Part shown: piece after piece, positions 24,601 to 36,600 of the stretch | How positions within the stretch are numbered: the first letter of the stretch is position 1 | How the letters are laid out: each line of letters starts with the position of its first letter | Made by a program: the position numbers and the translations under genes | NCBI GenBank assembly: GCA_034440615.1 | Contig: JAOTOM010005124.1 | Location: 541,001-605,000, forward strand | Reading direction: 5' to 3' | DNA: 64,000 nucleotides | Source: Ashinkailepas kermadecensis | Lineage: Eukaryota > Arthropoda > Thecostraca > Neolepadidae | Notes under the pieces: generated by a model | Seen by the model: only the letters and a program-made list of their open reading frames with translations | Database searches by the model: none | Told to the model about the DNA's origin: nothing

Positions 24601-27600
24601 CTATCCGCCCTGTGGCCGCCGCTGCATCAGTGTGCCCGCCGCGCTGGCAGCTGTGTCCGACCTTGTCCGCCACACTGCAAGCACCCGTACTCGTCCGATG
24701 GCACGAGCGTCGGCAGCTGTGTCCGACCTTGTCCGCCACACTGCAAGCACCCGTACTCGTCCGAGTGGCACGAGTACCACGATTCTAGTGCGCGGCCCAC
24801 CCAGATGCGCACCGTCAGCAGAGACGCCTGCATGCTCGAATTTGAGGAAACTGACCTGTTTCAGTAAAGTGGTGAATTTGCTCTGGGCAGTCATAAATGA
24901 ACCGGAAGGTGTCATCTTATTTTGGGTGTCATCAGACAAATCGTATTTTTGCGCGATAATTAGTGTTCGTGTGTATGTGTGTGTGTGTGCCTGTATCGTG
25001 TACCCTAGTACCTGTGTTTGTGTAATATGACTTTCCTGATCCGCAAAAAACTGTCCGACTATTGTATCATTATCGTTGATATCAGTGTCCCCAAATTAGG
25101 GACCTTTCAAAACACGCAAAGCCGATAATTATATGTACGCAATTGTCTCAAAACTGGGTTTTATGGACAGAAGTATTTTAAACATAATTATTTTCACGGC
25201 GATTTCGGCCTCCTGCTGTACTCGTTTCCACAACTTACACATAGCGATAAATCATTATTTTAACACTGGCCCGACCTTGTCCGCCCGACCTTGTCCGCCC
25301 ACGACTGCCCGACTGTGCACCGCAGCATCTCGAGCAAGTTCCTGGGTCGCAGCTACCAGGCCAACATCGCCAGGTCGCAGGAGAGTCTCAAGAAGCGCGA
25401 GGAGCTGCAGAGGAGAATACAGGAGACGAGACGCAAGCTGCAGGACGTGAGTCGCCCCTGTCGGCACGCCGCCGGCACGCCGCCGTCGTGCCCCGTGTCC
25501 GTCCACTGTAGCCGTCTCAAATCAAGTTGGCAGACTATGAACCTGGAACCATGTCAGAGTATTGTGGTGATGCATTTGTTGAGAGGAAGTGGTGGCCATC
25601 GTTTCAGGTGGTATTTGGTCTGGACAAGTAATTTTGATTCAATTGTTTTGCCGTCATGAACTTCAGCCTTCGCTCCCATCAGTCCCATACGTAACCATCG
25701 CAGTGTCTGCGGTGATAAAACCACTTCAGGTTTTCTGAGATAATCCCTAAACCGTTCAAGCTATCGCTTTGGGATTTCACATGTCTTCTGACATTCGATG
25801 AGCGCACATTGTGTTAAGCATTTAGTTTTAGTCTGCTTGGGTCACGTGACTAGAGCAAGTCAAGGTCAGGTCAAGATGCCCCAATGTGGTTTTTATACGT
25901 GCATTGAATCATTTTGTCCTTAAAAAAAAAAACGGTGCAAGAATCAGTCAAGTTTGAAGTAAGTATAGACGAATGATCAAGCAAAACTTCAACAACAAAA
26001 AGTAAACGTTAGGTCGAACGGAGGTTTATACCAGACTTGTTTTATGCATTGCATTAGGATTAATTAGTATTTTTTAAGCATCGATGTGTTTGTACTCCCA
26101 AAGTATGACCTCCAATAATGCTCCACGTTTGAAGTCGATATCGAGTCAGGTCACTGAGATAACACCTGAACGTCTTGAGAGTACACCTATCATAGGCACT
26201 CTGGAGGCTAAAATATGGACTATTGTGAAGTAAAAATAGCTACAACAGGGTAATCGTGCATGCCGATTTAGTTTCTGGTGTGATTAGGGTTGCCAAACAT
26301 GATTTCAAAACATTGGACTTTTTACCACGCGCACTGGAGAGGGGGGGGGGGAAATCCTCCCACCCCTCCAGTTTTTCGTAAATAACTCCACATTTTACTG
26401 GTCGATATACGCCGTTTTTTTGCCTACCTGCTTAGAAATGTCCGGCGCGTCATTTCAAGCAAGAAAACGGAAATCTGCCGAATATTTTTTTTTCGAGTTA
26501 GAGGCCGTTAAAGTTTATAAAATCATTTCGTAGCGCCAGACCACAAAAATCGGCGCTTATGCGCTTCCCGTATATCGGCAAAAGGGAGGTATTATTGGCA
26601 ACACTAGCGACTTGTTTGATGTATGTTGTTATGCCATATAGTTGCAAGGTCATATTAGGTCACCGAGGTCAAGTCAGGTCAGTGGAATCAAGCTTGGTCA
26701 ACTGGAATGTTGTCATAAATGCAAATGACTGTCATGCGATTGATGTCATTTTGCATGTTACTCCATACACATCCTGAAAACGACTGTTTGTGTCATTGTG
26801 TACCTAAGCGTTTCCATACTTCATTCATGTACTTCACTCATTTCTTCGCGAAGCCGATTGCGCCGAGCCGCCCGACGGAGCAGTCGGGCGGGTGGCCCGG
26901 TTCCAGTAGCTGGAACAAGTAACTGACCTGATAAGGTGCTGCTATATAGGTGACCCACACATCGATCCATAACAATGACAAGCTTAGCCACGCAAAACAA
27001 GCAAATTGTGACATATGTGACCTCATTTGACCTTGAAGATATTGACATAATCTATTTTCAAGAAGAGTTAGTTTGAAAGCTTGTCATCAGACTTATCGCG
27101 TAAAAGGCAAAAACACTTGGCTTTGCGTTGGTTCATAAGCATTCCTTGAGCACAAGCGGTTTGAACATCACCCGTTCCGACAGTTCATCACATATTTCCA
27201 GATATTTGACCTTCGCTTCCAATAACCAACAAGCTGCATGACCTTTGCAGTCGATGCGCCCCTAAACCCCGGCCTTCGCTTGGTGGATGACCTTGACCTC
27301 TGTGCGTGCTAGTGCGATAAAATATGTCTTCAGTAAGCGTAACACCGATATTCAAGTTTCACGACCAGTACCCAAGAAGTACGGGGAGGATGGTATGGCC
27401 GACTGTGCCCCGATCTTGCCCTGTTTGACCTGACCTGGAAGGCAATTCCTCCCCGGGTACGTAGCTGGTGTTGTCGGTGCAATATGACCATGGTAATCGA
27501 TGCACTCTAAATCATGTCTAAGTTGTAGTATACTAGAAAGTTTCGAGCATGTTCATAAAAAGAGAAAAATAATTACGTATTATGACTGAATCGTACCATT

Positions 27601-30600
27601 AACGTCCTTTCCTATTCTAGCGCACAATGACGATCCTAACACCTCACGTACGGTGGCGCTCACCAGCATCTCACGCTCAGTGGCACTCACCGACACCTCA
27701 CGCACGGTGGCACTCACCAGCATCTCACGCTCAGTGGCACTCACCAGCATCTCACGCTCAGTGGCACTCACCGACACCTCACGCACCAACACCACACGCG
27801 CGCAATAACACTCACCAATTGGTCTCGTGGACTCATTGGTCGAACTCTTCGCCCGCGACCAATCGGCGTGAGAGATTGGCGACGCTACATGACTCAACGG
27901 TCGACGTGTCGTAAAACCAATAACCAACCAACACTCACCAACATCTCACTCGCGGTGGCACTCACCAGCATCTCACGTGCGGTGGCACTCACCAGCATCT
28001 CACGCTCGGTGGCACTCACCAACACCCCACGCGCGGTGGCACTCACCAGCATCTCACGTGCGGTGACACTCGCCAACATTTTACGCACGGTGGCACCGAC
28101 ACCTCACGCGCACTGGCACTCACCAACACCCCACGCGCACTGACACTCGTCAACACCTGTCCACCCACAGATCGGCCACAAGTCCAGTCTGAAGTCGAGT
28201 CAGAGCATCGCCGACCTGAGTTTCGCCGGGCTAGGACAGGGAGCCGGCGGCGGCGAGCGGCGGCGCCGAGGTACTGCTGCCGCTAACGGGCCGCACACTA
28301 ACCCGCATGACGCGTCAGGTACGCTCTGCTGGGAGGTGGCGCGCGATCTGCAGTTCGTGTTCTCGGGCCTGGCGTGTGGCGGCGAGCGCGTGTATCCGTG
28401 CTTCCCCGTGTCGATGCTGTACCCGCCTCTGTTCGAGGGCTCGCCGGCGGCCACCGGTGAAGGCTCCGGCACCTCTGATTCGGAGGATGGTGGCGATAGG
28501 CGGGCCGGTGACGGTGGTGATGGTGGTGATGGTGGTGGTGATGGTGACGGTGATGGACACAACGGCCAGTTCAGTGCCGACAGTCTTAACTCCGACGACG
28601 AGCGGGCGGATGTGCTGGGGCAGAGGAGGCGGGCCAGGGGCAGGGGCGGGAGGTCCGTGCGGCGGCGGCAGGATGGTGGCGGTGTGGACCGCCAGCCAAT
28701 GGTACCGCTGACCGAGCTGGAGCTGGCGGCTCGCCTGGCGGAGGTGTCGGCCGCCGAGGCGGAGCGGCACGCCGACCACGCCATGCAGGACAGCCTCGAC
28801 GACAACCAGCTGCACCAGCTGCTGAGCCTGCCTCAGCAGCTGCACGTGTTCGACAAGCGTCTGCGTCAGCTGTCGGAGGCTGCGGCGGCGGAGCCGGAGC
28901 CGGACGGTGGTGACGGCGGCCGTGACCCGGCCGGGGCGTCCGACGACCTGGGCTCGTCTGACGGCGGGTCGGACTGGTCGGCGGTCGGGCCACAGCCGCA
29001 GCCGCCGCCCGTCCGCCGCACCGCCAGTCTGCGCCAGCCGGCGCGGCCGACGGAGCCGGCCGAGTCGGCCTGGCTCAGCGACGGCGCGCCCGGCCAGGCC
29101 ACCGACGGCCGCGGCCGGCGCCGTCGGCTGCGCTGGCGACAGGCGGTCGGCGGCGCCCTGCTGCCGGCCTTCGCCGCGGCGCCCGAGCGGCTGGCGCGGC
29201 ACGCCACCTTCCGGCGCGAGTGTGCGCCGCCCGACTACAGCCACGTACCCAACATGATCGCGCGCCAGACGCGCATCCCGGGCCGTCGGCCAGCCGCGTC
29301 GCACCAGGAGCGCCGCTTCCGGCGCTACCTGTCCGACCCGCGCCCAGACGTGGTGGCCGAGGCGCTGCGGCGGCACTGCGACGCCGATAGGTTCCCGGAC
29401 TGTCCGCGGGACCGGGAGCTGTGTCCGGGCCCGGACACCCGCCGGGACCTGGAGCAGCTGGGCCCGGACAGGTCGCGGCGTCCTGACCTGGACACCCGCC
29501 AGGACCTCGAACAGTTGGGTCCGGACAGGGAGCTCCGCCCGGACCCTGAGCTCCATCCGCACCCACACACCCGCCCGGACCTGGAGAAGACGCGCCCGCA
29601 CCCAGAACCGAGCCCCGACCGGGAGCCGCGCCGTGGTGCCGGTCGCAGCGCCGCCGCGTACGCCGCCGAACGGGACGGGAGCGGCGACGCGGACGGTAAC
29701 TACGGCTGCCTGTTGTCAGTGTGTCGGCAGCATCGCCGCCTGCTCGTGGTGCGGCTGGCTGGCGGCCGCGGCGGTGTCGGTCACTGTCGGGACGTCCGCC
29801 GCCGGGCGGCCGTGCGGCTCGGCGGCGGCGGCGTCGTAGTCGGACCTCGACCCGCCACCCCACCAACCAGCGCCCCTGCCGCTCGGCTTGTCCAGTTGTT
29901 CTTTGTGTCGTTTTCAGGTTGTGCACGGCATGCTGGCATGACCGTCACCGGCCTTGTTTCTCCGTACCCGCCGCCGCCGACGCTGTTGGTTCTGATTGGT
30001 TGGTGATGACGTCGCGAATGCCACTGCTCGTCGTTGTTCAGTTGATTGTGACCGCGAGGCCCGCGTGACGTGCACGTGCACGAGCCTTGTGTGTGTGTGC
30101 ACGTGCGTGTGTATGTGTACATGAGTGTATGTGAGTGTGGGTGTGAGTGTGTGTGTGTGTGTGACGCCGACACGGCCACAGCTCGCAACGTGTCCGGGGG
30201 CTCTTCCGACCTGGAGATGGCCGGCGGCGGTCTGCGGCGGGCCGTCTCCCTCAGCGACCTGACCGACGCGGCGACACCGCGCCGCGTGCTGCCCGTCACG
30301 CCCGCCGGTAGGTGACGCTCGTCTCGTGACAGCCTCAAACTAACGGCAAACTAAACAAAAACTAACCATCAACTGACCGGAATTTAATCGGAAACTGAGC
30401 GGAAAATAATCAAGGAACTGACTGGAAGCTATTCCCATATTGGCCGTAGGTTAATCTAGAGCCAGACAGAAACTCAGCTGAAATTGACCAGGCCTTGACG
30501 GAGCGAACGAAGGCGCGAAGGGCTAATTAACACTACAAAGATACTGATCTGATTCAGTCGTCATCTGACGTGTGCAATGATCTGATCTGATAGCGATCTG

Positions 30601-33600
30601 CACTTCTGTTCAAGTGCTCCGTTCATTGTCTAAATGCTGGTGTCAGGCTTATGATATTGAAAGAGGTACGTTCGTGTTGGCGTTTAAATGGCAACACTGC
30701 CTTGGAACTTCAACTTTAAACGGACTCGACTATGACGTGAAGACCGTGTTCATCAGACGCACTCCCAGACGCTGACCTGGAGCTCACCTCACGGCAGACA
30801 TGCGTCTGAACGTATCCAGTTCTTGTCCAAGCTCACGCCGTTGCGTTCAGCTCGTGGCCGTTTCGATGCATGTTCATCTCGTCGGTGGAGACGCCGGGCC
30901 CGAAGCCGGGTTAGCCTAAAGCTCTCTCCTGGGCATGTGAGGCAAAACGTGTAAACGGTGCCGGTGAATCAGTGTGAAAGGCGTCGACCTCTGACCTCTG
31001 ACACTGTCCGGCCCAAGGACGCAACTGAGCCGGGGGTCGTGTTGCCCCCACCTAACGTTCTGCTCCTGCTGGCCTCTTCTCTGGTTGGCTGGCACCTGTT
31101 CTGTCTCGCCTCCTGCCCTGGACGGTCGGTGTGTCACGGTGACGGCCGCTGCGGATGACTGCTTGTTCCAGCCTTGCCTGTTTATTGTTGCTCTGTTGTA
31201 GCCTTGCTTGGCACACACGCATGCACTCCCTGCATTATATTGCCTGTTGAAGCCCTTACGGGATTATATATGCATATATATATCTATATATAATATTTAT
31301 ATTTATATAAATATGTGTGTGTGTGTGTGTATGTATGTATATATATAGATGTTTATTTGTTCATTTAGATGTATGTTTTTATGTATGTATTTAAGTATTT
31401 ATTTTCTTGGTTATTTATTTATTAATTCGTCTTTTACCTGCTTCCCAATTACCTCATATAGTTTACACTAAATATATTTAGAGCATAACATAGTGTTAAA
31501 AGGTAAAGTTCGGATGGTGATTTTCACGGGATGGAATGGAATGGGAATTCCGCCGGATGGGATGGAAGTTTGCACTGCATTTAAATGACTGGTCAGCTTT
31601 AGTACGCGCAGTGGGGGTCGATGGAACATTAGATCTTAAAGTAGCCACTGGCGGTATGTGTCCGACCAACAAGGGAGCTATGTGATGTTTTTGCCGTGTC
31701 TAAAGTGATATCAATTCCAAGCTCATTGCAAGTGGTCATTTTGTGTCAGAAGCCTGATGCCATAGTTGAAATCATTTACTTTCCAGCCAAGCTGAGTCCT
31801 CAGTAGAGTTTTGGTTCTAAAATGAGGGATTTTGATAGATTAGCTCGACTGGACCTGGCGACAAGATCCTAACTTGTGACGAGTTTCGGTGATTCCTTGG
31901 CGCCCCACCCCCACTTCACCTCCACCCCGACATCCACCCAAATCCCCACCCCAACCCCCACCCGCACCCTGAGTGTTTGGTGTCGCCTGCGCGCGCTAAT
32001 AGGACTGATGGCGCCACCTGCTGGGAGTGGCTGACGGCGCTCGTGACGGACTTGTGGCGTCTGAACAGCGTGACGGAGATGCCAGCCGTCAGCCGTGTCC
32101 GACCCGTCTGTTTCGCAGTGTCCGGCAAGAAGGCGGCCGGCAAGAAGGCGCGGCCCAGCTCGGCCATGGCGCGCAGCTCGTCCATGAACTTCCTGAACCA
32201 GGTGGGTGGGCGGCCGGCGGCCGGGTGTGTCCGCCCGCGGCCGGGCCGCCAGTCAGCTGTGTGTCGACACACGAACGGTTACAATGGGCTCCGTGGGCGG
32301 ATGTCCGGGAATGGCCGCGGTATTGTGCTGCTGTGCTTTTGGTGTGTGACCGGGCGGGGTTTGCCCACGCCTGCAGGGCAGCCTGGGTCCGTCTGTCTGT
32401 GTAGTGTTTCACGGATGCCAGTGCCCGGTGGAGGTGTGGTGTGGTGCAGGCCCAGCAGGCTCCTTCCTCGACCGGCCGGGGGTTGCCCACGCCTGCAGGG
32501 AAGCCTGGGTCCGTCTGTCTGTGTAGTGTTGTACGGACGGCAGTGTCCGGTGGAGGTGTGGTGTGGTGCGGGTTCGGCAGGCTCTCCCTCAACCTGCTGG
32601 GTGGTTCGACCTCGCCTGCGACGTATGGGTGTGTGCTTCCCGTGCGGTCTTGTGTGTCCTTGACCACGTGCGACGCGATGTGGCCCCGTATGACCCGCTG
32701 AAGCCCCACGTGACCGGATATAACCTCACATGCCATGTGACTGCATGATTTCGCTGCACTCCAGGTGGCCATTTATGCCCCGACCGGCTTCATTGCGACC
32801 ATATGTGATCCGTTGTACTCGTGCGACCCAGAGTAACTCCATGTGTTCGCACATGACCTGTTTCACCTGTGCTGTCGGCTCTAAGTATTGAACTTAAAGC
32901 TAGTCGATCGCTATTGAAGTGTTTCATATTTGAAAGAAGACGATCGATTAAATTCCCAAGGGTTGGGTTTTATTGTGGGCTGCCCATTCGCCAGACCAGA
33001 TCTAAATTGGATAACATATAGACACATTGCAAATTACATTGATATAATTATTGGGCTGCGTGTGATGAGATATTGTCCGTGTCTGAAGAAGGAAGAACGG
33101 GAAATAAAACCCTTTTAAGCTTCTTTATATTGTTGTTCTTCTAATACCTGTAAGCCGTCGTCAAATGTTCGTTTCGGTCATCACAATACTCCCACACAGC
33201 CACGCTGTGTGTGCAGCTGTGACAACATACAGGCCTGTGTAACCACACGCGACTAATTGTGATCCTTTGTGACACCTTTGTGATGTTATGTGTCCTGTGC
33301 CATCCCATGCGACCCCTGTGTAGCGTCACGCGACGCCCTGTGACCCCGTGTGACCCCGTGTCGCCGGCCGACAGACTGACAGCGACAGCGGCCTCAGCCG
33401 GTCCTCGCGCACGGTGGGCAGCCCGATGCGACCGACCATCGCGTCACTCAGCAAGCAGAAGTCGCCGGCGACGGCGGCGTCCTATCGGCGCACCATGTCG
33501 GGAGCGGCCAGCGTCGGTTGGTGTACATTTCTCCCGGCACACTGTTGACGAGTCGGCCCCTGCCCCTGTCCCTGACTCGTCACTTATCTCTGTCCCGGAG

Positions 33601-36600
33601 CAGCCAGCGTCGGTCGGTGTACACCTCTCCCGCCACGCTGTTGACGTATGGGTCTCTGCCTCTGACCGTCACTTATCTCTCTGTCCCGGAGCAGCCAGCG
33701 TCGGTCGGCCCACAACCGGCCCATCGCTATCCCTGGCCATCAACGTGTCCATTGTCCTAAAATTAGCAAATTTGAGTGTAGACTCATACTTAACGACAAT
33801 TCTTTTCACGTCACGTTTTCTTTCGGACACCATTCATTGTCATTTTTTTTTTTTTTTTTTTGCCACCGGTTATGAGCGATATTTGGGTCTGTGAAAGCAT
33901 ATATGACATGACCATTATAAAACGATCGACAAAGGTCATCAAAAATCACTTAGTTATTTAGGCATTAGCGATACACATATGCATTTCATCCTACATCACC
34001 CCTCCTGCCTCCACTATACACAAAAGCAATTTCAACACACTGAACGTGTCTGTCCCTGTCCCTGTTGTCAACCTGTAACGTCCCTGGTCAATAACTTTTT
34101 GCCCTTGCTCCTGTCCATGTTCCGCGCTTGCTATGCGCTGTCCCTCCTCTCAGTTTCTCTTATAGCACCATCAGCTGGTGCGTGGTATTCTGGGGAACAA
34201 CGAGGTCGGTTACTTGCCAATGCTATCTTAGCAATGTTGTTCTTCTTTCCATAAATTATATTGTAAGCGACAGCTTTGCATATGCGCGATACTGCAGCCG
34301 GGTGTTGTCATACTATGGTGGAAGACACCGTGGTATGACATCGGTTGTATGGTGTGGTACCCAGTGTGCTGTAGCTGGACGGTATGGTGTGGTACCCAGT
34401 GTGCTGTAGCTGGACGGTATGGTGTGGTACCCAGTGTGCTGTAGCTGGACGGTATGGTGTGGTACCCAGTGTGATGTAGCTGGACGGTATGGTGTGGTAC
34501 CCAGTGTGCTGTAGCTGGACGGTATGGTGTGGTACCCAGTGTGCTGTAGCTGGACGGTATGGTGTGGTACCCAGTGTGTTGTAGTTGGACGGTATGGTGT
34601 GGTACCCAGTGTGATGTAGCTGGACGGTATGGTGTGGTACCCAGTGTGCTGTAGCTGGACGGTATGGTGTGGTACCCAGTGTGCTGTAGCTGGACGGTAT
34701 GGTGTGGTACCCAGTGTGCTGTAGCTGGACGGTATGGTGTGGTACCCAGTGTGCTGTAGCTGGACGGTATGGTGTGGTACCCAGTGTGCTGTAGCTGGAC
34801 GGTATGGTGTGGTACCCAGTGTGTTGTAGCTGGACGGTATGGTGTGGTACCCAGTGTGCTGTAGCTGGACGGTATGGTGTGGTACCCAGTGTGCTGTAGC
34901 TGGACGGTATGGTGCGGTACCCAGTGTGAGCGGCCGTATGTTGTGCGGCTGGTGCCGGGTGAGCGGCGTGACCCTCTCGGACCGGTGCGGCCGGGTGTTG
35001 ACTGTTGACCGTTGACTGGTGTGTCTCACTGACAGGGGACATGCGGACGCTGGACGCCGACTCCAGTTCGGAGGACATGCTCTCACCCACCGACTCCCAC
35101 AGTCAGGCTATGCTCTTCAAGGGCCGCTCGCTGAGTTCCGAGAGGTCAGCCGTCAGGTGGGTGGGTCAGGCCAGGCGAGGCCAGGCTGTCACTCTCGTCA
35201 GGCGGTTGTGTCGGGTGTGGCTGGGGTGGTGGCCGGGTATGGGTGTCAGGTGAAGGACGTGTGCCGGCCCTCAGATCGGCGGGTCCACCAGTTCTCGGAC
35301 CAGCGGGTCCACCAACCGTCAGATCAGCGGGTCCGCCAGCCTTCAGATCAACGGGTCCACCAGTACTCGGATCACTGGTCCACCATCCCTCAGATCAGCG
35401 GGTCCACCAGTATTCAGATCACTGGTCCACCATCTCTCAGATCAGCGGGTCCACCAACCGTCAGATCAGTGGGTCCGTCAGCCTTCAGATCAACAGGTAG
35501 ACCGGCCATCAGATCAAGGGGTCCGCCAGCCCACCATGTCCCTTAAGATCAGTGTTGCATATGCCCTTGACATAAGTGTCACATCTTGATTTCTGTGTAT
35601 GGGTGCTGCATGACCAATGTAGTCGATGCGCCCTAAATCCCCAATAACTAACTAACGAACCTGATTTATGTGTGTCACGTCCTGAGTGTAACGTCCTGAA
35701 GCCGGTGTGTCACGTCCTGATGGTGTGGCACGTCCTGATGCCGGTCTGTCACGTCCTGATTCCTGAGCATTGGTTTGGTTTTGTTCTTGCCCTTACCACC
35801 ATTCGCTCGCCACGGACCGACACGCATTAATGTACCACACCTGACCTCAAATGTTCGCCATTTACCAAGCTGGATCCAGCTGCAAATAATAATCCCGTGA
35901 CGCATTCCATTTGTCATATGATCCTCTCACTCCTACAGCACGTCTCGTAAACCTGGTGAATGTAGCAAAACTGACAGGCGTTGAAAGCAAGTGGCATTTA
36001 GAGCCTGCACTTTTTTAAAAGGATTTCACAGCAGGGATCTATGGAGATTTCCATTTTTGTCTTCGGAAGTTGGTCTTTGTTTTGTCCCATTTTTCACTTA
36101 ATTTCCACTTTTGTACTAACTTATATGGCATATTTTCCATTGAAACACCAAAATGAAAAGCGAACTTTGTTCAAAATGTCTGACCCTGTCCCCTGAACCA
36201 TCCGGTACCTGACATACACCCCTGTGCAGCCATCGTTTGTATCCCTCCGACCCTCTGCCAGCCGCCGTCTGCCTCCATCCCCTCCGTCCTGACAACTACC
36301 GTCTGCCGCTGTTTCAGTCGACTGAAGATGGGAGCCGCCGGCCGGGCGGGCTCGGAGCGGGACCTGAGCAAGGCGGCTCGTGACGTCACCAATCGCCTGA
36401 CGGCCACCGTCACCAAAACCCGCCAGCAGACTGTCACCAAGCGTTCCACCGTCACACTCAAGGGGTGAGCTGCCCAGATGGTGCTCTGATAGCATTACCG
36501 TCACCGAAACCCGCCAGCAGACTGCCACCAAGCGTTCCACCGTCACACTCAAGGGGTGAGCTGCCCAAGTGGTGCTCTGATGGAATTTCCGTCACCAAAA

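Noticed and set aside
28315..29601. Minus-strand 428-codon frame
   Set aside because: Antisense shadow of coding exon r; high GC removes stops.
29696..30006. Extension of exon r to the frame stop at 30006
   Set aside because: Donor GTAACT at 29696 has the phase required by the next conserved exon; the extension looks intronic.
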